Shown piece after piece: positions 1-5,700 of a stretch of 6,015 bases of DNA (positions are counted from its first letter, which is position 1; every line of letters starts with the position of its first letter). The notes under the pieces are model-generated. The model did no database searches and had not been told where the DNA came from. It saw only the letters and a program-made list of their open reading frames with translations. A program made the translations under genes and the position numbers. The stretch comes from Bacteroidales bacterium (lineage in GTDB: Bacteria > Bacteroidota > Bacteroidia > Bacteroidales > UBA932), in the NCBI GenBank assembly GCA_024402115.1, contig JAKSJQ010000071.1:1-6015 (forward strand), in the 5' to 3' direction.

Positions 1-196
1 TCTCCTTAGCCCAGTCAAGAGCCTTGTAGGTGTCAACGTCGTTCTCGATTGTAACTGGACAATCGTAAACTTCTGGGAGACCAGCAGCCTTTACCTCTGC
101 CATGATAGCAGCAAGACGAGCCTGGGTGAGGGTGATAGGGAAGCAGTCGCGGCTGACGCCTACGATACCGAGCTTCACGGTTGGTTGATTGATCAT
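1..196 (-). CDS. L-fucose/L-arabinose isomerase family protein, N-terminal fragment (cut by window edge)
   Basis: The first 65 codons are present; the rest lies beyond the left edge. The translation starts MINQPTVKLGIVGVSRDCFP and continues through QARLAAI to YDCPVTIEND and KALDWAKE. The 'KLGIVGVSRDCFP' opening followed by a short helix and a 'C-P-V-x-I-E' strand is how I remember the N-terminal Rossmann-like domain of FucI/AraA-type sugar isomerases in gut Bacteroidales. Those enzymes interconvert an aldose and a ketose (fucose to fuculose, arabinose to ribulose) in the cytoplasm. The metal-binding and catalytic residues lie in later domains and cannot be seen, so the substrate is open. The ATG at 194-196 is the first start after the preceding gene's stop, with a 38-bp gap. 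No TAnnTTTG box lies in that gap, so read-through from the upstream small genes is likely. Codons such as CCA, GTT and ACA look more A/T-ending than in neighbouring genes, which may mean high expression. Family confident, exact enzyme not. Confidence 0.75.
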   Translation of the reverse strand, partial: MINQPTVKLGIVGVSRDCFPITLTQARLAAIMAEVKAAGLPEVYDCPVTIENDVDTYKALDWAKE

Positions 197-234
197 AATC
201 TTAATAGTATTAGAGTTTGTAGTTCTATCTATAT

Positions 235-426
235 CTATTTGCCTAAAGCGGCTATAGTTTCTTCAATATTGCATGTAACGCTGTCGAAGAGCTTGTACAT
301 CAGCTCCGGCTCCTCTCCGTCGCCAGGGTTTCTGAAGTCGTAGACATCGAAACCTGCATCACGGAGCGCTGCGACGACTGCAGGGTAGTGCGGGTTGCGC
401 CAGCTGCTTGCTACGTATATCTTCAT
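235..426 (-). CDS. Internally shortened nucleoside 2-deoxyribosyltransferase-like protein
   Basis: A 63-residue ORF that starts MKIYVASSWRNPHYPAVVAA, continues to 'FDVYDFRNPGDG', then jumps to 'EEPELMYKLFDSVTCNIEETIAAL'. The beginning is the N-terminal strand-helix-strand of a well-known family of about 140-150 residues related to nucleoside 2-deoxyribosyltransferases. In that family the 'PELMYK' segment is normally the C-terminal helix. Roughly 80-95 central residues, including the region with the conserved GRSAH-type motif and acidic active-site residue, appear to be missing in frame. The product is therefore unlikely to be an active glycosyl-transferase or hydrolase; it may be a decayed gene, a mini-protein with another role, or an assembly deletion. 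The start at 424-426 is preferred over one at 468 because it begins at the family's conserved N-terminus and lies 7 bp after the upstream stop. The extra 14 residues would lie inside the upstream gene. Family from memory; the deletion is an inference from that. Confidence 0.7.
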   Translation of the reverse strand: MKIYVASSWRNPHYPAVVAALRDAGFDVYDFRNPGDGEEPELMYKLFDSVTCNIEETIAALGK

Positions 427-433
427 TCCAGTG

Positions 434-649
434 TCACTCTGCGGTCTGCGTGGTCTCAGCATGGGCATCCTCCCCGTCTGAAAGCATCATCGCCTCCTCT
501 TCCTCGTGCCAGTCGGTCACGCTGTAGAGACCGTCGATTTCCGCCTTCATCGTCTTGACGTCGTGCCTTATCGACTCTATGCTCGCAATGACATAGATGG
601 CGAAGGCCAGTCCAAGGACTATGTGGAGTATCTTCTGCTTCCTGCCCAT
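434..649 (-). CDS. Small single-pass membrane protein, unknown function
   Basis: A 71-residue protein I cannot assign. It has a short basic N-terminus (MGRKQK), one hydrophobic segment at about residues 7-24 (ILHIVLGLAFAIYVIASI), then a charged helix (RHDVKTMKAEIDG) that could form a short coiled coil, and a strongly acidic tail containing HEEEEAMM and SDGEDAHAE. The basic N-terminus and following anchor suggest an inner-membrane protein; the positive-inside rule would place the N-terminus in the cytoplasm and the acidic tail in the periplasm, though this is only inference. It is the first gene of the minus-strand unit: a TATATTTG promoter box lies about 53 bp upstream and the next gene starts 7 bp after its stop. 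The competing frame at 456-722 is rich in Arg and Gly, as expected of a shadow. Coding nature is fairly likely; function unknown. Confidence 0.6.
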   Translation of the reverse strand: MGRKQKILHIVLGLAFAIYVIASIESIRHDVKTMKAEIDGLYSVTDWHEEEEAMMLSDGEDAHAETTQTAE

Positions 650-701
650 TTCTTTCTAGGTTAAAGTTCCTGTCCGCTGCTTTTGCTGAGAAGCCACCAT
701 A

Positions 702-709
702 CAAATATA
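702..709 (-). promoter_or_regulatory. Bacteroidetes -7 promoter box (TATATTTG) for the minus-strand unit
   Basis: Read on the minus strand this is TATATTTG, an exact match to the Bacteroidetes primary-sigma -7 consensus TAnnTTTG. It would give a transcript starting near 697 with a leader of about 48 nt before the ATG at 649. No clear TTTG -33 element lies at the usual 19-21 bp spacing; a TTTG at 727-724 is only 14 bp away. Confidence 0.5.
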
Positions 710-744
710 GTAAATTACGCAATCAAATAACCATGTCGGCATAG

Positions 745-762
745 AAATTCTCTCAAGAATTT
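745..762. repeat. Perfect inverted repeat AAATTCT-N4-AGAATTT
   Basis: Seven-base arms at 745-751 and 756-762 match perfectly around a 4-nt spacer CTCA. It lies between the two divergent transcription units. The arms are A/T-rich and no T-run follows, so it is more like a protein-binding palindrome than a terminator. Function not established. Confidence 0.45.
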
Positions 763-780
763 GATATTTGCTGAAATTTC

Positions 781-793
781 CGCGTTCAACGCG
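781..793. repeat. Short inverted repeat CGCGT-TCA-ACGCG
   Basis: Five-base perfect arms (781-785 and 789-793) around TCA. It lies 18 bp after the preceding palindrome and 3 bp before the next one, in the region upstream of the LysE-type gene. A repeat this short could arise by chance; its position in a cluster is the only reason to list it. Confidence 0.3.
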
Positions 794-796
794 TGC

Positions 797-810
797 CATA
801 TTCCAATATG
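797..810. promoter_or_regulatory. Operator-like palindrome CATATT-CC-AATATG upstream of the exporter gene
   Basis: Perfect 6-bp arms (797-802, 805-810) flank CC. Its centre is about 20 bp before the first base of the CATATTTG -7 box at 824-831, which is where a -33 element would be expected. A bound regulator would either block the polymerase or replace the missing -33 contact. The left arm is part of a 9-bp direct repeat TGCCATATT (794-802) whose second copy (821-829) runs into the -7 box. Confidence 0.4.
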
Positions 811-823
811 AGACTTTTTTTGC

Positions 824-831
824 CATATTTG
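824..831 (+). promoter_or_regulatory. Probable -7 promoter box (CATATTTG) for the exporter-hydrolase unit
   Basis: CATATTTG matches TAnnTTTG at all defined positions but the first. Transcription would begin near 837, only a few bases before the ATG at 840, giving a nearly leaderless message. No TTTG -33 element is visible. A second near match, GATATTTG, lies at 763-770 and would give a leader of about 65 nt, so the true start site is open. Confidence 0.35.
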
Positions 832-839
832 TAGAATAT

Positions 840-1430
840 ATGCCGACACACCTGTTAGCCTCATTCCTCCTTTCAATTGTAGCCGTAGGCTACACCCCTG
901 GTCCTGCCAATCTCTATGCGCTTTCCTGCGCACTCAGACATGGTAGGAAGAAGTCCATGCCCATGTGGCTGGGAATGCTCTGCGGATTCAGTGTGATGGC
1001 TCTCATTGCCAGTACCTTAGCTCATTTCGTAGGCCTTGCCTTGGGCGATTATATCGTCTACCTCAAGTACGTAGGAGCAGCATATCTGGTATATCTTGCA
1101 TGGGTGATCTTCAATGCCGAGGTCAAGGATGACGGCGAGGATTCCTCATGTACCTTCGCTTCCGGCTTCATCGTCCAGTTCACCAACGCGAAGATGATAA
1201 TCTACGAGCTGACGGTCTATTCCACCTTCGTGCTCCCATATTCCGACAAGCTCGTCGACCTCTACGAGGTGGCGGCATGGCTGCTGATCGCAGGACCTCT
1301 CGCGAACCTGGCGTGGCTCCTTGCCGGATCCGTGCTGAAGCCTCTCTTCACCAACCATCGGAAAGCCGTGGATACGGTGATGGCTGCGGTAATCCTACTT
1401 TGTGCAATCGCGATTGCACTATATAGATAA
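840..1430 (+). CDS. LysE/RhtB-family amino-acid (or related metabolite) exporter
   Basis: A 196-residue inner-membrane protein of the LysE/RhtB translocator superfamily, close to the usual length of about 200. Hydrophobic segments lie at about residues 3-22, 38-66, 68-91, 108-133, 141-167 and 176-195, the six-segment pattern of the family. The signature TPGPAN (19-24) at the end of the first segment and GFIVQFTNAKM (109-119) at the start of the fourth match the family's conserved 'TPGP' and 'G-F-x-x-Q-x-x-N-x-K' motifs. Members export amino acids such as lysine, threonine or homoserine lactones by proton exchange; the substrate cannot be read from sequence. The start at 840 is chosen over 768 because it puts the first membrane segment at the N-terminus, as in the family; the extra 24 residues would cover the palindrome cluster. 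The hydrolase gene follows 20 bp after the stop, so an operon is likely. Confidence 0.85.
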   Translation: MPTHLLASFLLSIVAVGYTPGPANLYALSCALRHGRKKSMPMWLGMLCGFSVMALIASTLAHFVGLALGDYIVYLKYVGAAYLVYLAWVIFNAEVKDDGEDSSCTFASGFIVQFTNAKMIIYELTVYSTFVLPYSDKLVDLYEVAAWLLIAGPLANLAWLLAGSVLKPLFTNHRKAVDTVMAAVILLCAIAIALYR

Positions 1431-1450
1431 GCCCGAAAAACTGACCAACC

Positions 1451-2257
1451 ATGAAAAGACTTCTCATCGCATTCTTCGCGCTCGCTCTCACTGCCTGCGC
1501 ACCTCAGTATATCGTACATGGCCCTCAGGGCGGAATCGCAACGAAGACCGTCCTTCCCGATGGATTCAATCCCGATACCGACAGCTGCAGGATGGTGATA
1601 CTCATGCATGGAATCTTCTCCAGCAAGGACTATCCACCTATGCCCGGAATCGCGCGTGAGCTCGCGGAGCATGGGATAGGTTCCATCGCCATCGATTTCG
1701 GAGGACATGGAAAGAGCGAGGGAAAGAAGGTGAGCATGACCATCCCTAAGGAGCTGCAGGAGGCAAGGGCGGTATGGAACTATCTGAAATCACTTCCATA
1801 TGTGCGCGGAATAAGCCTTCTGGGCCACTCTCAGGGCGGTGTCATTGCCAGCATGCTCGCCGGTGAACTTGCTTCCGAGGGCGATGCTCCGGAGTCCGTC
1901 ATCCTGCTTGCGCCGGGCTCGGTGATCAAGGAGGCGTGTCAGGGAGGGCATTTCTTCGGCAACACCTTCGATCCGAAGGATCCGCCTGAGTACATCAAGT
2001 GCTTCGGCTTCTACAAGGTCGGACGTGAATACATGCTCAGCTCGCAGGAGTTGGATATCTATGGGACTTCGGCGAAGTTCCAGGGCCCTGTGTGCATCAT
2101 CCATGGCACTGAGGACGGCACGGTTCAGCTCTGGTGCAGCGAGAAATATGACAGCACATACGTCAATTCGACACTGCATCTGATCGAGGGTGAGAATCAC
2201 CTTATGATAAGTCATCTTAAGGAGACCAAGGCCATCATCACCGATTTCTTGAAATAA
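1451..2257 (+). CDS. Lipoprotein alpha/beta hydrolase, cinnamoyl/feruloyl-esterase-like
   Basis: A 268-residue serine hydrolase with a lipoprotein signal: basic MKRLL, hydrophobic core, and lipobox LTAC with Cys16 as the lipidated residue, so it is exported and membrane-anchored. The mature part has the alpha/beta-hydrolase order: HGIFSS (53-58, oxyanion loop), IDFGGHGKSEG (81-91), nucleophile elbow GHSQG (125-129, Ser127), HGTEDGTV with Asp222 and GENHLM with His250, giving a complete Ser-Asp-His triad. The 'HGIFSSK', 'GHSQGGVIASM' and 'FGGHGKS' patterns recall bacterial cinnamoyl/feruloyl esterases that release hydroxycinnamic acids from plant cell wall, which would suit a fibre-degrading gut bacterium. 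The insert at about 160-200 would form the substrate-selecting lid. Other short-chain ester or peptide substrates are equally possible. It follows the exporter by 20 bp, but a shared pathway is not evident. Fold and triad are secure; the substrate is a guess. Confidence 0.88.
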   Translation: MKRLLIAFFALALTACAPQYIVHGPQGGIATKTVLPDGFNPDTDSCRMVILMHGIFSSKDYPPMPGIARELAEHGIGSIAIDFGGHGKSEGKKVSMTIPKELQEARAVWNYLKSLPYVRGISLLGHSQGGVIASMLAGELASEGDAPESVILLAPGSVIKEACQGGHFFGNTFDPKDPPEYIKCFGFYKVGREYMLSSQELDIYGTSAKFQGPVCIIHGTEDGTVQLWCSEKYDSTYVNSTLHLIEGENHLMISHLKETKAIITDFLK

Positions 2258-2275
2258 TTTCTATTTCTTTCTGTA

Positions 2276-2296
2276 TTGTCCAACGAAATTGGACAA
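2276..2296. promoter_or_regulatory. Operator-like perfect inverted repeat TTGTCCAA-N5-TTGGACAA
   Basis: Perfect 8-base arms (2276-2283 and 2289-2296) surround CGAAA. The repeat lies after the hydrolase stop and before a TAGCTTTG box; its centre (2286) is 19 bp before that box, the place of the -33 element, and no TTTG is found there. No T-run follows on either strand, so an intrinsic terminator is unlikely. A dimeric regulator site controlling the small ORF pair is the simplest reading. A hairpin ending the hydrolase message is the alternative. Confidence 0.55.
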
Positions 2297-2304
2297 GTGG
2301 GCTC

Positions 2305-2312
2305 TAGCTTTG
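2305..2312 (+). promoter_or_regulatory. Bacteroidetes -7 promoter box (TAGCTTTG) for the small ORF pair
   Basis: Exact match to TAnnTTTG. It would start a transcript near 2318, about 20 nt before the ATG at 2338. This box, separate from the exporter-hydrolase unit, is the main evidence that the two small ORFs downstream are a unit of their own. Confidence 0.55.
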
Positions 2313-2337
2313 CGGCATAATCAAAAACGCAAGGACT

Positions 2338-2511
2338 ATGAGCATCAAGATTTCTCGTTCTCAGATTTCCCGTGACTGGGAGAATCTCACCAAGTGGGTC
2401 GTCGAGACCTACCACAATATTGAGGTATGGGATTACGCATATTGTTTCGGCGAGGATCCTGTACGTCTCATCGGCCATACTGACCGTCCTGTATGGGACA
2501 GGCGTCGTTAG
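2338..2511 (+). CDS. Small hypothetical protein (57 residues), first of a tandem pair
   Basis: ATG at 2338 to TAG at 2509-2511. The product begins MSIKISRSQISRDWENL, continues TKWVVETYHNIEVWDYAYCFGED, and ends in TDRPVWDRRR. I do not recognise a family. It is soluble in character, rich in aromatics (four Trp, three Tyr) with one Cys, a charged helix-like N-terminal half and a basic C-terminus; no signal peptide or membrane segment is visible. Support for coding is the TAGCTTTG promoter about 25 bp upstream, an AGGA sequence just before the ATG, an initiation site at a sensible leader length, and a second small ORF 23 bp downstream in the same direction. The overlapping frame at 2372-2569 starts inside it and looks like a shadow. 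The minus-strand frame at 2212-2478 would run through the hydrolase end and the promoter. Coding is probable, function unknown. Confidence 0.5.
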   Translation: MSIKISRSQISRDWENLTKWVVETYHNIEVWDYAYCFGEDPVRLIGHTDRPVWDRRR

Positions 2512-2534
2512 TTCATCCTTAAGCCAGACTCAAT

Positions 2535-2681
2535 ATGGAAAGAAAAGACAACAGAAAGAAGCCGCATGACGAGAATGTCGCATGCGAGATGGCGTTCTGG
2601 ATGGGGAAGTCCACCGATCCGGAAAAACTTGCTGAGAGCCTCAGAGAGACCTCGGAGGAACTGGGCTGCTTCTCGTTCTAG
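2535..2681 (+). CDS. Small hypothetical protein (48 residues), second of a tandem pair
   Basis: ATG at 2535 to TAG at 2679-2681. The product opens with a highly charged stretch MERKDNRKKPHDEN, then VACEMAFWMGKSTDPEKLAE and a helix-like SLRETSEELG, ending CFSF. It has two Cys, near residue 17 and near the C-terminus. I do not recognise a family. The predicted pattern is a disordered basic N-terminus and one or two short amphipathic helices; no membrane segment. It starts 23 bp after the stop of the 57-residue ORF and presumably shares its message. The last codons lie in the left arm of an inverted repeat that ends 18 bp before the convergent protease gene. Its short length makes coding status uncertain; the alternative is an untranslated 3' region of the first small gene. 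Confidence 0.45.
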   Translation: MERKDNRKKPHDENVACEMAFWMGKSTDPEKLAESLRETSEELGCFSF

Positions 2682-2696
2682 ACTTTCGGCAGCCCA
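2662..2696. terminator. Possible bidirectional terminator hairpin between convergent genes
   Basis: Perfect 8-base arms TGGGCTGC (2662-2669) and GCAGCCCA (2689-2696) flank a 19-nt loop. The hairpin includes the stop codon of the 48-residue ORF and lies just before the end of the convergent protease gene. The stem is G/C-rich, but the loop is long and there is no T-run on either side, so it is not a classic intrinsic terminator. Position is the main argument. Confidence 0.3.
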
Positions 2697-2714
2697 TGTA
2701 AATCCGTATTCCGA

Positions 2715-5700
2715 TTACTTGAGCTGCGAAAGTACCTCCTTTATTGCAGCGTCAAGCTGTGGGTCCTTGCCCTCGAGACGGTCCTTGAAGGTGTTCTTGA
2801 CGTAGATGTCAGGAGTGACTCCGATATGCTCGAGATCCTCGCCGCTGACGCTGTAGCAACCCCATGCTGGCATACGGCAGGTAGAGCCGTCGATGAGCCT
2901 TACAGACGAGGTGAAGATGATCCAGCGGTAGGTCTCGGTACCTACGAGCTTCGCGATTCCGAGGGTCTTGATGCCGTTCGAGGTCACCTCTGCGTCGGAG
3001 AGGCTGTGTTCGTTCACAAGCACCACGATAGGCTTTCCTGCAGGCACCACGTTAGGGTGTGTGGTCTTCGGGAAGTCCCTGAACGACCACTGGAAATGCT
3101 CCTGCTGACGGAGGAAGTCTATCACCTCCTTGTGGACGTTGCCGCCGTTGTTGTAGCGTAGGTCGAGTATGATCGCATCCTTGTCGTCTGCATAGGTGTG
3201 CATGTCGAGGAGGAAGTTGTTGAGATCCTCGTCGCCCATGGCCTGCATGTGGAGATATGCGACCCTGCCGTCGGTCTTCTTCTCCACCATGCTGCGTCTC
3301 TGATCCTCCCACTCGCGGTATTCAAGGCTGCGGATCGCTGACGGGCTGGTGGTGTGCACCTTGACCTCGTTCTCCTTTCCGCCGCGACGGAAGGTGAGGC
3401 TCAGCTCGTCCATCTGGACGCTGCTGGTGAAGTATGATTCCCTGTTCACGCTATTGTCGACCTTCTCGCCGTTCACTGCCACGAGCACGTCGTTCTTCTT
3501 GATGTCAAGTCCATACTTGTCGGCAGGGGAGTCAGGGATGATTCTCTCGACCTTGTACGGATCATCGGCAGAGAATACGATGCCGGTGAGGTAGGTGCGC
3601 ATCCTGGTCTCGGTCCTTTCCTCTGAACCGGTGGATGAGAATCCGAGGTGGGATGAGTTGAGCTCGCCGAGCATGTCTGCAAGGAGGGTGCGGAGATTGT
3701 CTCTTGTCCTTACATAAGGAAGGAGCGATGCGTAGTATTCGCGCACGGCCTTCCAATCGGCGCCATGGAAATTGACGTCATAATAGTTCTGATCGAGAGC
3801 GCCCCAGCACTCATAGAACATCTGCGAGAACTCGTCTGAGAGCACTTTCTCGACATTTTTGCTGACATCTATCTTGCTTGCACTGAGAGAATTAGGGTCG
3901 ATCTTGTAAAGTCCACCTCCACCGATTGCGAAGAGCTCCTCGTCGGAAGCGAAGAAACCGCCGCCGTTGAATTCCTTGATGCGCTTAGGCTTCGCTTCCG
4001 GATCCTTGAGGTCGAGCGCGAATGCCGCTCTCTGGCCGTTGGAGTATGCGCTGTAGAGGAGGAGTTCCTTTCCCTTCGCGGCAAAGACGAAGAGACCGTT
4101 CTGAGAGCCCTCGTAGTCCACCCTCTGCATCCTGCGGAAGATGTTGCTGAAGTCAATCTTCATCTCCTCCTTCTTGTCGGCCTTGTCTGCATCCTTCTTA
4201 GGCTCTTCCTTCACGGTCTTGGCATTCTTCTTTGAAGCTTTGCCGCCGTCCTTTGCCTCATCCTTAGGCTCGTCCTTCTTGTCCTCCTCGAAGAGCTTGT
4301 CGTACTTGTCCGACTTGAAGGCGGTGTCATACTTCTGGAGCGGGAGCTTGTAGAGATAGGTCGCACCGCCGCGAGGGAAGGTGGTCGCAGTCAGGTTTGC
4401 GAGAAGATACATGTACTTTCCGTCAGGAGAGAACACCATTCCGCCCTCGGACGACGCGGATGAGGTCATGTTGGTGAGCTTCTTGTCCTTGAATGAATAT
4501 ACGTAGATGTCACTCTCGAACCTGTTCATGGCCTCGAATGCGAGGTAGCTGTCGTCAGCAGAGAAACTGATGTCATAGCTCTGGTATGACCAGAACTCTG
4601 CTTCGGCGACCTCGAACACGTTGCCGCTTTCCATCTCGCAGACCTTGACCGAACTGTTTCCGTCGATGAATGCGAGCTTGTCCCTCTTGTTGGACACGCT
4701 GAGACCCTTGATGATGGCCTTTGGCTCGTACACTGCGCTCTCGGCAGATGAACCGTCACCGGAGATCTTGTAGAGGTTTATGTATCCCTTATTGGTGCGG
4801 GTGTAGTAGATGGTCTTGTTGTCCTTGCTCCATTCAGCTTCGTTGACCCTCTCGTCAGAAGGGGTCTTGAGCTTGGTGAGATACTCGCACTTCGCGTCTG
4901 CGACATAGAGCTCGCCCCTGATCACGAGCGCGAACTTCTTGCCGTCAGGAGAAACTGAAGCATAGGTCGGCTTCTGGTCCGAGAACGACCTCTTTACGGT
5001 CACTCCGCCGGCTGCGACGCTGATCTCGGGTACGCTGGTCTTGCCGCTCTTGAGGTCGAGCACGTTGATCTGATACTCCTTGAGGAATACGATGGCCGAT
5101 CCGTCAGCTGCGATAGACGGATACTGGATCGACTTGTCGAAGCTGGTGAGCTGCTCAGGCTTGCCGCCCTTGACATACTTCACGATGTTGGATTCCTGGT
5201 TGTATTCGTCGCTCACATAGTAGATGTTGCCGGCCTTGTCGACCATTGGCCAGGTGTCCTTTCCGATGTAGTCCGTGAGCTCCTTGTAGTCCTTGCTCTT
5301 GGGATTCCATGACTTGATGTTCGGGTTGTGGTCGCCGACATATCTCTTCCTCGTAGGGAAGCTGATGCTCTCCATGGACTCGTTGAAAAGGAATTCTCCG
5401 GTCTTAGGGTTCTCGACGAGGTTCACGACGGTATTGAAGAATCCGTCGAACATCAGAGAAGGTGTTCCTCCTGTGACGGCCACCTTGAAGGTGGTCTTCC
5501 TTGCGCTGCCTCTGGTGGACTCGAAATATATGTACTTCGAATCCGCAGACCATGATACAGGGACATCGCCGGCCTCATGGAAGGTCAGCTGGCGTGCCTT
5601 TCCTCCGTTCACGGAAACGACATAGACGTCGTTGCTGCCCTGGATGTCGGAGCTGAACGCGATCCACTTGCCGTCCGGAGAGACTACAGGGTAGTTCTCG

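Noticed and set aside
456..722. 88-codon minus-strand frame overlapping the 71-residue membrane protein
   Set aside because: Arg/Gly/Asp-rich composition without a domain, runs across the TATATTTG promoter box, and competes with a frame that has a clear membrane segment and tight spacing to the next gene.
1262..1708. 148-codon minus-strand frame under the exporter and hydrolase genes
   Set aside because: Antisense to two confidently assigned genes, no recognisable domain; typical shadow of a GC-biased coding strand.
1790..2215. 141-codon minus-strand frame under the hydrolase
   Set aside because: Antisense to the region carrying the Ser-Asp-His triad; no domain and no promoter box.
2251..2270. 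Short palindrome GAAAT-A-ATTTC followed by a T-rich stretch as a terminator of the hydrolase gene
   Set aside because: The stem is only 5 A/T-rich pairs, includes the stop codon, and the following T's are interrupted; too weak to call.
2212..2478. 88-codon minus-strand frame across the hydrolase end, palindrome and first small ORF
   Set aside because: It covers a promoter and operator-like site on the other strand, has no recognisable domain, and overlaps a secure gene.
2372..2569. 65-codon plus-strand frame overlapping both small ORFs
   Set aside because: It begins inside the 57-residue ORF, far from the promoter, with Ser/Thr-rich shadow-like composition. The two in-phase small ORFs explain the region better, though the choice is not certain.
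2566..2805. 79-codon plus-strand frame running into the protease gene
   Set aside because: Arg/Ser-rich, overlaps the secure C-terminus of the protease and would leave no room for the convergent ends.
4141..4353. 70-codon plus-strand hydrophobic frame (Ser/Phe/Leu-rich)
   Set aside because: It is the antisense of the Lys/Glu-rich linker of the protease; AAG and GAG codons read backwards give Leu/Phe/Ser, which produces a false membrane-like protein.
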